DNA of 6,852 bases from NCBI GenBank assembly GCA_036524155.1, contig DATDCV010000665.1, forward strand, positions 1-6,852. Reading direction: 5' to 3'. Source of the stretch: DATDCV01 sp036524155. GTDB taxonomy: Bacteria > Verrucomicrobiota > Verrucomicrobiia > Limisphaerales > UBA8199. Shown in pieces: positions 1 through 6,800 of this stretch. The translations under genes were made by a program, and so were the position numbers. Each line of letters starts with the position of its first letter. Within the stretch, counting starts at the first letter, position 1. The notes under the pieces were generated by a model that worked only from the letters and a program-made list of their open reading frames with translations, was not told where the DNA came from and did not search any database.

Positions 1-198
1 GTCCTCAATATCGGCGTGCTGACGCTTGGCCTTGCCCTGCTGGCGTACGGGCATCTGCACTGGGCGATCAGGCACGAGAGCCAAGAAGTGAAGGCAGCCA
101 TGTTTATACGCCACGTGGTCGCTGGGTGGGCCCTGGTTGGCATGGGGTTTGTGGGCCTTCAGTGCGGAAGAGATCGCACCGGGGGGCCTGAGCCATGA
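1..198 (+). CDS. C-terminal end of a membrane protein, 5' end outside the window
   Basis: The frame is open from base 1 to a TGA at 196-198, giving 65 codons. A GTG at 16 could start a 60-residue ORF, but the hydrophobic reading continues upstream of it, so this is more likely the tail of a longer gene. Two hydrophobic segments are visible, roughly residues 2-23 and 38-56 of the visible part. They are separated by a charged stretch (RHESQEVK) and followed by a short polar tail ending GGPEP. This pattern fits the last two membrane-spanning helices of an integral membrane protein. No family can be named from this fragment. The ATG overlapping its stop (ATGA at 195-198) opens only an 11-codon frame, so it does not mark a downstream gene. 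Confidence 0.5.
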   Translation, partial: VLNIGVLTLGLALLAYGHLHWAIRHESQEVKAAMFIRHVVAGWALVGMGFVGLQCGRDRTGGPEP

Positions 199-354
199 GC
201 GAGGTTATGTTCCAACTGAGCCGTCGATGAAAAGCTTTGCCCCAACGGAGCCCAATTTTTGCTCCAGCAAATGCGGCGGTCGCCTCTCGGTTTCGATCTT
301 GGGCTCTTGGCGGCGCACCGCTGAGCGTTCCCGTTCGGCGATACCTTTTCTCTT

Positions 355-1224
355 GTGACCACGCCTCCAAAACCAACGCCCAGGGAAACAGAACCCTCGC
401 GTATCCGCCTCAGCGTTTGGCTTCTGGTGCTGGTGGCTGGGCTGATCATCCTAGCAGCCATCTGCCTCCCGCGCCCCGGTGCGACCACGGCAGCGGAGCA
501 ACCAGTTCAGCCCCCCACCGATATGGCCGGGCACGGTGCTTCGGCCCCAACCCTTGGCAACGCGCCGACCACCCGCACCAGACCAGTGGTTGCTGCGAGC
601 GAACCGATGCAGAAGACGCTGGCCGGGTGGCTCCTGGATCTGGAGAGCCCGAATGCCGAGGTTGTCCAGGCCGCTCGGAAGGCGCTTGCCGACCTCGGTC
701 CCGATGCGGCACCGGCGATTCCACAACTGGCCCAAATGCTCAAGGAAGGGCGGAACTGCAACAGCGCCGCTTACACTCTGGCAAATATCGGTACGAATGC
801 TTTGCCTGTTCTCATTGACGCGCTGACCAACGGAAATCCAAAGGCCCGCTTGGACGTCGCTGGAGCCATCGGCACTCCCCGGTTTGGGGAAGCTGGCGAG
901 GCGGCGGTTCCGGCATTGGTAGAGTGTTTGCGCGATGAGGATCCGTACGTGCGCAAGAACGCAATTGCCGCCCTGCAAGCGATTCCGAAGCGGCCGGATC
1001 TCGCCGTGCCCGCCCTGATTGCAGCGCTGGCTGACCCTGATGCTTCGATTAACGACAACGCGGACATCACGCTCCGCAAATACGCCAAGGTCGAGGCTGA
1101 TGCAACGATACCCATGCTCGTGGAAGCTGCCCAGCAAAGCCAGAACCCGGTTTCCGTCAGATTCAGAGCTGCGGAGATCGTCCGAGCCATCGCGCCCGAG
1201 CGCGCCAAGGCCGAGGGCCTATGA
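355..1224 (+). CDS. Membrane-anchored HEAT-repeat protein
   Basis: This 289-residue protein has a short polar N-terminus, one hydrophobic helix at about residues 19-38 (LSVWLLVLVAGLIILAAICL), and a Pro/Ala/Thr-rich linker to about residue 88. About six HEAT-like (PBS-lyase-type) helical repeats follow at roughly 90-118, 119-150, 151-183, 184-215, 218-248 and 252-283. Motifs such as AVPALVECLRDEDPYVRKNA carry the usual P-A-L and D-x-x-V-R positions. HEAT repeats are protein-interaction scaffolds and no catalytic residue is visible. The topology suggests a cytoplasmic N-tail with the repeats outside the membrane. The start is GTG 355, because the only other upstream in-frame sequence is ten codons with no start codon back to a TGA at 322-324. 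No good Shine-Dalgarno is visible before it. Its stop overlaps an ATG (1221-1224), but that frame closes after 15 codons. The binding partner is unknown. Confidence 0.82.
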   Translation: MTTPPKPTPRETEPSRIRLSVWLLVLVAGLIILAAICLPRPGATTAAEQPVQPPTDMAGHGASAPTLGNAPTTRTRPVVAASEPMQKTLAGWLLDLESPNAEVVQAARKALADLGPDAAPAIPQLAQMLKEGRNCNSAAYTLANIGTNALPVLIDALTNGNPKARLDVAGAIGTPRFGEAGEAAVPALVECLRDEDPYVRKNAIAALQAIPKRPDLAVPALIAALADPDASINDNADITLRKYAKVEADATIPMLVEAAQQSQNPVSVRFRAAEIVRAIAPERAKAEGL

Positions 1225-1358
1225 ATCACCAATGGCCGAGCAAGCACGTTCAGCCAAACCTGCGATGAGCATTCTGTCGCATGTTGGACGTCAGTGGCGC
1301 CGGGCCGCTGATCTGGGGCGTTCGGCGCTGCTGTGCGCTTGCCTAATTCAGGAACACT

Positions 1359-2108
1359 ATGCAGTCTGTAAGTAGAGCGCTGCTCATTGGCAGCAGCTTC
1401 CTATTTCTCGTGCTGGGCCGTTGTGCCGCACAGACCAATGTCACTGGCGTTGTGGTGGACGAGGAGGGGAAACCCATTCGGCAAGTCTCGTGCCGCATCA
1501 GCGGCTACCCGTTGGCCGACGGACACCGGATACTCCAAACTGGCTGGGCCGTCAGCCGCTTCACCGATGAAAAAGGCGGATTTGCCCTTCCCGTGCCTCG
1601 CTCGGATCCGCTGGTAGAGCTTCAATTCGATCATGGTCAGTATGCACCAGTGTTCCTCTATGATGTTCGGCTGAGTGCCACGCCGCTGAAGGTCGTTATG
1701 ACTCGGGGGAAGGAATTGAGGGGGCGCGTTGTGGATGAGCTGGGGACGCCGATTGAACACGCCGCGATCGAGCTGCAAATGCCGCAGCCGGATTACTGGT
1801 ATCAGCGGCACAACCGTACAGATGACAAGGGTGAGTTCCGTTTCAGGATTTCCGAGCCTCCGCAAAAACATACGTGGAGGCTCTGCTATGCAGGTGAATG
1901 GTTCACGGTCGACTATGAACAAGTAAACCTGGACACCGTCATTGAACTTAGGGTGAAGCTGGAGATGAGAGTAGTCGCCGAACAGACGCTGCGCCCAACA
2001 GCCCGCCGCCGTCGCAGTCGGCAGCGTCACCGGGAGTTCCGTCGTCCGATCCGCTGCGGACGCCTTCTTCCGGCGTCGGTGGGGAAGCGGAGGATGGTGA
2101 AACGCTGA
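1359..2108 (+). CDS. Secreted protein with two carboxypeptidase-regulatory-like beta-sandwich repeats, C-terminus probably frameshifted
   Basis: The start is ATG 1359, supported by AGGA at 1350-1353 with a 5-base spacer. Residues 1-24 look like a Sec signal peptide: R6, a hydrophobic core to about residue 19, then GRCAAQ. Two related domains follow, at about 27-115 and 117-200. Each opens with a G-x-V-V-D-E-x-G-x-P-I motif (VTGVVVDEEGKPI, LRGRVVDELGTPI) and each has a turn of the form T-D-[DE]-K-G-x-F. This is the pattern of CarboxypepD_reg / CNA-B-like folds, which act as structural or adhesive modules, so no enzymatic role is proposed. From about residue 203 the reading becomes an Arg-rich string (ARRRRSRQRHREFRR) unlike an exported domain. 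The frame beginning one base earlier is open from 1952 to a TGA at 2114-2116 and reads as a Ser/Pro-rich tail. The true gene may therefore end at 2116 through an indel near 1952-1990. Confidence 0.75.
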   Translation: MQSVSRALLIGSSFLFLVLGRCAAQTNVTGVVVDEEGKPIRQVSCRISGYPLADGHRILQTGWAVSRFTDEKGGFALPVPRSDPLVELQFDHGQYAPVFLYDVRLSATPLKVVMTRGKELRGRVVDELGTPIEHAAIELQMPQPDYWYQRHNRTDDKGEFRFRISEPPQKHTWRLCYAGEWFTVDYEQVNLDTVIELRVKLEMRVVAEQTLRPTARRRRSRQRHREFRRPIRCGRLLPASVGKRRMVKR

Positions 2109-2132
2109 AATGCTGAGGTGAACCAGTGATAG

Positions 2133-2149
2133 ACGAACCACGGGTTCGT
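2133..2149. other. Short intergenic inverted repeat
   Basis: A perfect 7-base inverted repeat, ACGAACC / GGTTCGT, surrounds a 3-base loop (ACG) in the 60-base gap between the beta-sandwich gene and the next membrane protein. No T-run follows on either strand, so a classical intrinsic terminator is not supported. It could shape the messenger between two genes or be a small repeat remnant. The next gene's likely ribosome binding site (AAGAG at 2159-2163) lies just downstream and is not part of the stem. Confidence 0.45.
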
Positions 2150-2168
2150 TGATCCATTAAGAGCTTTC

Positions 2169-2834
2169 ATGAGCGCGCGCTGGAAACGATACATCGGAGC
2201 GTTGGCGGTGATCCTGGTGTTGATGGCGTTTGCAGGGATCGCATACGTGAGCTTGCGGGGGAGTAAGCCGGTGGACGTTGCATTCTTGGATTACACGGAT
2301 AGTGCGCCGGGAAGGCTTTCCGCGACGCTCGAAATCCGCAACCGCAGCAAAGACCGTATCGCCCGTAACGCTTGCCGCATCAGTCCCGAGCCAGCCGATG
2401 TCGGATACTGGTATGCTGCCGCTGCTCCGTCGCATCGGCTGGAGCCTGCCGAGACGGAGAGGCTTACCGTTACGTTTCAGCCCCGTCCCATGACTCGCTG
2501 GCGGGCCACAGTCATCTATGTTCGCAATCCCACGGCTCTTGAGTTCCGGCTGATAAGCTGCGTGGACTGGCTGAGTGGCCACGGATGGGCACCATCTGCT
2601 CTCCGCGAATGGCGAGACAGACTTGCTGGTGGTCGGGTATCGACCGACTGGATCAAGGTTCCCGCTACCAACGGCGCTCCCAACAAGATCACTGAACCGA
2701 ACGCGGGCGGGCCACGTCAATCGCCAGTTGGGACGCGCTCGGCCGCCCGCGTCGGTCGGTTCTGGCGTTGGGCGGGTGACAATTCCTTTGCGGTTGGACA
2801 GGGCTCTGTTACAACAGACCACATCGGAATATGA
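2169..2834 (+). CDS. Single-pass membrane protein of unknown function with an element-derived C-terminal tail
   Basis: This 221-residue protein starts at ATG 2169, with AAGAG 5 bases upstream. After a basic MSARWKR start there is one membrane helix at about residues 9-28, then an extracytoplasmic region of about 135 residues. That region has beta-strand character: a V-D-V-A-F-L-D-Y-T strand, ATLEIRNRS, a proline-flanked LEPAETERLTVTFQP segment, and WRATVIYVR. It ends with CVDWLSGHG and a STDWIK motif near residues 158-163. I associate this layout (N-terminal helix, V-x-F-L-x-Y-T, 'xxWI' near the end) with short uncharacterised verrucomicrobial proteins. That is recollection, not a search. Those proteins, as I recall them, end about at the xxWI motif. 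Here about 58 further residues run through a palindromic element (residues 176-198) and reach a TGA that overlaps the next gene's ATG. The tail is probably acquired rather than ancestral. Function is unknown. Confidence 0.7.
   Translation: MSARWKRYIGALAVILVLMAFAGIAYVSLRGSKPVDVAFLDYTDSAPGRLSATLEIRNRSKDRIARNACRISPEPADVGYWYAAAAPSHRLEPAETERLTVTFQPRPMTRWRATVIYVRNPTALEFRLISCVDWLSGHGWAPSALREWRDRLAGGRVSTDWIKVPATNGAPNKITEPNAGGPRQSPVGTRSAARVGRFWRWAGDNSFAVGQGSVTTDHIGI
2694..2762. repeat. Palindromic element of 69 bases inside the 3' end of the upstream gene
   Basis: The left arm (2694-2713) reads GAACCGA then ACGCGGGCGGGCC, and the right arm (2741-2762) reads GGCCGCCCGCGT, CGG, TCGGTTC. The perfect core is 2701-2710 against 2743-2752 (ACGCGGGCGG / CCGCCCGCGT). 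It is extended outward by GAACCGA / TCGGTTC across a 3-base bulge, and inward by GGCC across a 1-base bulge. The loop is 27 bases. This can form a very stable stem in RNA or single-stranded DNA. It resembles a REP-like or other interspersed palindrome, and I have an unverified impression that similar text recurs in verrucomicrobial genomes. There is no T-run after it, so it is not a classical terminator. No second copy is seen in this window. Confidence 0.65.
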
Positions 2835-4150
2835 ACAGCGCATCTGGAATGACTCGGCGTGGATTTCTACGAAAAACGACAAGCGGGCTTGGCGCCGCTT
2901 TGGCCTTGCCCAGTGTAGTCCCGGCGTCGGCGCTGGGTCGCGACGGGGCGATGGCGCCGAGCGAACGGATCACGATGGGGTTTATCGGGGTGGGGACGCA
3001 GGGGGGCGGTCATTTGCTGGGGGGCGCGTGGACTTACGTCGCCGGCGGTTATGCGGGGCGGAAGGACGTCCAGGTGCTGGCGGTGTGCGACGTGTGGCAG
3101 AACCGGCGGGAGCGGGCGTGTCAGAAAGTCAACGACCACTATGCGGAGGTGCTGGGAAAGGGAAGCTACAAGTCGTGCGAGGCGTACAACGATTTTCGCG
3201 AGGTGCTGGGTCGTCGGGACATCGACGCGGTGCTGATCGCGACGCCGGCGCATTGGCACGCCACGATGGCAGTGATGGCGGTGGCGGCGGGGAAGGATGT
3301 TTATTGCGAGAAACCGACGGCGGTGAATATTGCCGAGAGCCAGGCGATGCTGGCGGCGGTGCGCCGGTTTGGGCGGGTTTACCAGGCCGGGACGCAGCAA
3401 CGGAGTGAGTATGGCGGGAAGTTCCGCCAGGCTTGTGAATTCATCCACAACGGCCGAATTGGCCAACTGAAGGAGATTTATGCGTGGCGTGACGGCGGGG
3501 GCATCCACTGGCCGCCGCGGCGCTTCGGAGGGGAGAAACCGGTGCCGGCGGGTTTTGACTGGGACTTGTATTTGGGGCCGATGCCGTGGTTCCCGTACGA
3601 CGGCGGCGATACCGGGCCACACCGGTTCGACATCGGCGAGTTGAATTGGGGCCAGCACCATTATGACATCATCCAATGGGCGGCCGGCGCGGATGATACG
3701 GGGCCGGTCGAGATCTTCCTCGAGGGCGATCGTTCCGGCTACAAGTATGCGAGCGGGGTCGTAGTTTACGGAAAACCCTACCCGGGAGAGGCAATTGGCG
3801 GCGACGGCGGCGCGTGTTTTGTCGGCACGGGCGGACGGATCGCGGTGGACCGGGGCGGGTTGGTGTCCGACCCGCCCGAAATCGTGCGCGAGCCGCTCCG
3901 GCCTTCGGAGAAACACTTGTATTACAGCGACAGCCACTCGGGCAATTTTCTCGAGTGCGTGCGCAGCCGGAAGAAGACCATCTGCGATGCCGATATAGCG
4001 CATCGGGCGGCGAGCGCGCTGTTGCTCGGCGGCGTCGCCAAACAGGTGCGGCGCACGCTGAAGTGGGATCCCAAAGCCGAACGGTTCATCAACGACGACG
4101 CGGCCAACCGGATGCTGTCGATGGCGAAGCGGGGACCGTGGAAAACGTGA
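2831..4150 (+). CDS. Tat-exported Gfo/Idh/MocA family oxidoreductase
   Basis: This 439-residue protein is of normal size for the exported branch of the family. The N-terminus holds a twin-arginine signal (TRRGFLRK at residues 8-15, then an Ala/Leu core ending near ASALG at 32-36), so it is likely exported folded with its cofactor. The Rossmann fold carries G-x-G-x-x-G (GVGTQG, 53-58), the strand VLAVCDV (82-88), IATPAHWHA (136-144) and the family's E-K-P motif (160-162), whose Lys is the usual catalytic or cofactor-contacting residue. The substrate domain contains DWDLYLGPMPW (243-253) and NWGQHHYDI (272-280), typical of the family's catalytic His region. Members oxidise or reduce sugars and related polyols with bound NAD(P), but the substrate cannot be read here. 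The ATG at 2831 overlaps the previous stop. The ATG at 2849 is an alternative start that keeps the Tat motif, and neither has a strong Shine-Dalgarno. Confidence 0.93.
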   Translation: MNSASGMTRRGFLRKTTSGLGAALALPSVVPASALGRDGAMAPSERITMGFIGVGTQGGGHLLGGAWTYVAGGYAGRKDVQVLAVCDVWQNRRERACQKVNDHYAEVLGKGSYKSCEAYNDFREVLGRRDIDAVLIATPAHWHATMAVMAVAAGKDVYCEKPTAVNIAESQAMLAAVRRFGRVYQAGTQQRSEYGGKFRQACEFIHNGRIGQLKEIYAWRDGGGIHWPPRRFGGEKPVPAGFDWDLYLGPMPWFPYDGGDTGPHRFDIGELNWGQHHYDIIQWAAGADDTGPVEIFLEGDRSGYKYASGVVVYGKPYPGEAIGGDGGACFVGTGGRIAVDRGGLVSDPPEIVREPLRPSEKHLYYSDSHSGNFLECVRSRKKTICDADIAHRAASALLLGGVAKQVRRTLKWDPKAERFINDDAANRMLSMAKRGPWKT

Positions 4151-4157
4151 AACAATC

Positions 4158-4237
4158 AGTGAATTAGTGAATTAGTGAATGAGAGAAGGAGTAACTGAGT
4201 GAACGAGTGAGCGAGGGAAGTAGGGGATGAGGGGGTG
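4158..4237. repeat. Tandem array of ten decaying octamers
   Basis: Immediately after the oxidoreductase gene the sequence falls into ten consecutive 8-base units, each beginning AG. In order they are agtgaatt, agtgaatt, agtgaatg, agagaagg, agtaactg, agtgaacg, agtgagcg, agggaagt, aggggatg and agggggtg. The first two are identical and the first three differ by one base, while the last units drift to purine-only or nearly so. The period is kept without gaps over 80 bases. The array looks like a minisatellite made by slippage or unequal exchange. It overlaps the most upstream possible ATG (4227) of the following HEAT-repeat gene, and its purine-rich end could mimic a Shine-Dalgarno there. Confidence 0.8.
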
Positions 4238-4289
4238 GAACTTTTATAGAATGGCAGATATGAATCTATTCTCAGATGAGTTGGGCGGG

Positions 4290-6764
4290 ATGAAAGATGA
4301 AAGGGCCTCCGGCGTTCGGAACTTATGCTGGAGAGGGATGGTTGCGGTGAGTGCGGCGATGCTGTATGCCGCGGTCTTTTGCGCGCCGGTCCGCGCGGCC
4401 GAGGTCGGTGAGGAGCAACGCCTGATCGCGATTCTGAAATCCAATAGCACGCCGCAGGAGAAGGACACCGCGTGCGTGCAGCTCAAGCAGATTGCGACCG
4501 CGGCGGCCGTGCCCGCTTTGGCCGCGCTGCTGGCGGATCCGCAGCTTTCGCAATCGGCCCGTTATGTGCTGGAACCAATGGAACTGCCCGAGGCGGGCGG
4601 CGCTTTGGTGGACGCGTTGGGGAGAACGTCGGGGCTGACAAAAGCGGGGATTATCGATTCACTGGGAAACCGACGGGAGGAGGCGGCAGTTGACGCGTTG
4701 GCCAAGGCCCTGGGTGAGAGCGACGTAGTCGTGGTCGAGTCAGCAGCTACGGCGCTGGGCAAGATCGGTGGGGCCACGGCGGTGAAAGCACTCAACGGGG
4801 CGCTGCCGGGCGGGAATGAGTCGGTGCATGGCGCAATCGTGGACGGACTACTGCGGGCGGCGAACCAGTTCTTAAGCGCGGGGGACGAGGCCGGTGCCAG
4901 CCAGATTTTTGAGCAGCTTTATCGAGCAGGCGAAAGCCAAACCGTTCGCACAGCGGCCTACGCCGGAATGATACGGTCAGGCGGGCGGAGAAGCCTCGAG
5001 TTGGTGATGAAAGGCATCGAGGGAAGCGAATCGGCGGCCCAAATGGCGGCGCTTCAGCTCGCCCGGGAGATTCGCGATCCGGCGGCCGGCCCGGCGCTGG
5101 GCGGTTTGCTGTCAAAATCGCCGCCCGCGGTGCAGATTTCACTTATTGGGACTCTTTCCCGGCGGGGCGAGATCAGTGCGTTGCCCGCAGTCGCCAGCGT
5201 GGCGAAGGAAGGGACGCCCGAAGCCCGGATCGTCGCCCTGGAGGCTTTAGGCGAGTTGGGAGACGCTACTGTGATTCCCCTGCTAGCGGAAACGGCCGCG
5301 ACGAGGACCGGGACCCTGCAAGCGACGGCGCGGAGATCCCTTGCGCTTTTGAGCCGGGGATCCGTCACGGACGTGCTGCTCTCGGAACTGACAAGCGGCA
5401 AGCCCCCCATTCAGGCGGAGATGGCGCGCGCGCTCGGCGAACGCAGGGAAATCGCCGCCATTCCGAGGCTATTCGACCTGGCCGAGAGGGGCGGCGAATC
5501 GGCGCGGAAAGCCGCGCTCCAGGCGCTTCCATTGCTGGTAAAACCGACGCACGTTGACGCGTTGGTCCAGCTCGTCACCAAAGCACAAACCGAGGTGGCC
5601 CGCGTGGATGCCGCCCAAGCTCTGAACGCGGCGCTCCAACGCTTTCGGGTCTCGCAAGCCAAGCTGGAACTCGACCTCCTGGTCAAGGCACTGAGCCCCG
5701 GCGCTACGGTCGAAAGCCGGCTCGCGTTGTTACCCATTTGCAGCGGCCTCCCCGATCCGGAAATCCGGAAAGCCTTGCGTGAGGCGCTCTCGGACGGGGA
5801 TTCCCGGGTGCGGGGCGCGGCCATACGGGCGCTTTGTGACACGGTCGATCTCGACCTGTTGCCCGACCTGGTCCAAATCGCCTGCCGGGCGCCGGAGGAG
5901 AACTTCCGGACGCTGGCCATCGGCGGATGTGTTCGGCTGGCTACGCGAGAGGAAGGCGTTCAACTGGCCAGCAGCCAGCGCGTGGAGGCGTTCAAAACGC
6001 TCCTGGGCACTACGCTCAGCCCCGAGCAAAAGAGGCTGGTGCTTTCCGGCCTGGCCGAAGTCCCCGATCCCGAAGCGCTCAAACTTGTCGAACCGATGCT
6101 GGCCGATCCCGCCGTCCGGTCCGAGGCCGCTCAAGCCGCCGTCAAAATCGCGCCCGCTCTGGCCGACGCCGACCTGGCCACCAGCGCTCTGAAGAAAGTG
6201 GCCGCCGCCGAGACGGATCCAGCCACTCGCCAGGCCGCGCAGGCTGCTCTGGAGCAAATCGACGCGCGGAGCGGGTTCATCACCGCGTGGCAGGCCGCCG
6301 GCCCCTTTCGGCAGGCCAACAAGAACTATGCGGCGCTCTTTGACATTCCGTTTCCGCCCGAAACACCGGAAGCCACCGCCGTGGAATGGCGAACGCTGCC
6401 GCCCAGCACCGACGCCAGTCGGCCCTGGTCGATGGATTTGCTAAAGCTTTTCGGCGGAGAGCAATGTGTCGGTTATGCGCGCACGTCGGTTTATTCCGAC
6501 CGGGACCAGCAGGCCCGGCTGGAAATCGGCAGCGACGATGGCGCCAAAATCTGGCTCAACGGCAAGGTGGTGTTCGCCAAAAACACCGCGCGACCGCTCC
6601 AACCCGCTCAAGACACAGTCGACGTATCGCTAAAAGCAGGCTGGAACCCGCTGCTGATCAAAGTCACGCAAAACAACCTTGGCTGGGAATTCTGCCTCCG
6701 GTTGACCAAACCCGATGGCTCACGCATCGAAGGCCTCCGCGCCAACCCTTCGGGAGGGCGTTAG
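4290..6764 (+). CDS. Large secreted HEAT-repeat protein with a C-terminal beta-sandwich domain
   Basis: The frame is open from ATG 4227 (845 residues). I place the start at ATG 4290 (824 residues) because this leaves a normal signal peptide: MKDERASGVRNLCWRG, a hydrophobic core (MVAVSAAMLYAAVFCAP) and a VRAA cleavage site at about residue 37. The 4227 start would put 37 residues ahead of the core and lies inside the octamer array. ATGs at 4251, 4260 and 4338 also remain possible. Roughly residues 40-660 are HEAT / PBS-lyase-like repeats of about 30-37 residues, such as DPEIRKALREALSDGDSRVRG and EARIVALEALGELGD. The last 160 residues differ: WQAAGPF near 666, then IGSDDGAKIWLNGKVVF near 746-761 and LKAGWNPLLIKVTQNNLGWEF. 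This is a carbohydrate-binding or PA14-like beta-sandwich pattern common in extracellular proteins of this bacterial group. No heme-binding CxxCH motif is present. The likely role is extracytoplasmic scaffold or glycan binding, possibly alongside the preceding oxidoreductase. Confidence 0.88.
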   Translation: MKDERASGVRNLCWRGMVAVSAAMLYAAVFCAPVRAAEVGEEQRLIAILKSNSTPQEKDTACVQLKQIATAAAVPALAALLADPQLSQSARYVLEPMELPEAGGALVDALGRTSGLTKAGIIDSLGNRREEAAVDALAKALGESDVVVVESAATALGKIGGATAVKALNGALPGGNESVHGAIVDGLLRAANQFLSAGDEAGASQIFEQLYRAGESQTVRTAAYAGMIRSGGRRSLELVMKGIEGSESAAQMAALQLAREIRDPAAGPALGGLLSKSPPAVQISLIGTLSRRGEISALPAVASVAKEGTPEARIVALEALGELGDATVIPLLAETAATRTGTLQATARRSLALLSRGSVTDVLLSELTSGKPPIQAEMARALGERREIAAIPRLFDLAERGGESARKAALQALPLLVKPTHVDALVQLVTKAQTEVARVDAAQALNAALQRFRVSQAKLELDLLVKALSPGATVESRLALLPICSGLPDPEIRKALREALSDGDSRVRGAAIRALCDTVDLDLLPDLVQIACRAPEENFRTLAIGGCVRLATREEGVQLASSQRVEAFKTLLGTTLSPEQKRLVLSGLAEVPDPEALKLVEPMLADPAVRSEAAQAAVKIAPALADADLATSALKKVAAAETDPATRQAAQAALEQIDARSGFITAWQAAGPFRQANKNYAALFDIPFPPETPEATAVEWRTLPPSTDASRPWSMDLLKLFGGEQCVGYARTSVYSDRDQQARLEIGSDDGAKIWLNGKVVFAKNTARPLQPAQDTVDVSLKAGWNPLLIKVTQNNLGWEFCLRLTKPDGSRIEGLRANPSGGR

Positions 6765-6800
6765 GAGTTCTTGGAGCGGGTCTGGAAAATGCCAAAAGCC

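Noticed and set aside
195..230. An 11-codon frame starting at the ATGA overlap with the first gene's stop
   Set aside because: It is too short, with no conserved feature visible. The ATGA match is expected by chance at this rate.
251..269. GGAGC / GCTCC inverted repeat with a T-rich loop in the gap before the first HEAT gene
   Set aside because: The stem is only 5 bases, with a 9-base loop and the T-run inside the loop rather than after the stem. It is too weak for a terminator or riboswitch call.
1232..1375. A 47-codon ORF (MAEQARSAKPAMS start) in the gap after the membrane-anchored HEAT gene
   Set aside because: It has no Shine-Dalgarno, no recognisable domain and an overlap with the well-supported start and ribosome binding site of the next gene. 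The frame also continues upstream as an out-of-frame reading of the HEAT gene.
2776..2814. Possible promoter boxes (GTGACA, TTGGACA, TTACAA) ahead of the oxidoreductase
   Set aside because: No pair of boxes has both a good match and a 16-18 base spacing.
2867..4003. A 378-codon open frame on the - strand opposite the oxidoreductase
   Set aside because: It is antisense to a gene with clear family motifs, and its Arg/His/Pro-rich reading is typical of the shadow frame of a GC-rich gene.
4241..4256. AT-rich TTTTATAGAAT resembling a -10 promoter box before the large HEAT gene
   Set aside because: The -10 match is plausible, but there is no -35-like sequence at the right distance because that position lies in the purine-rich octamer array. 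A promoter is possible but not supported enough to annotate.
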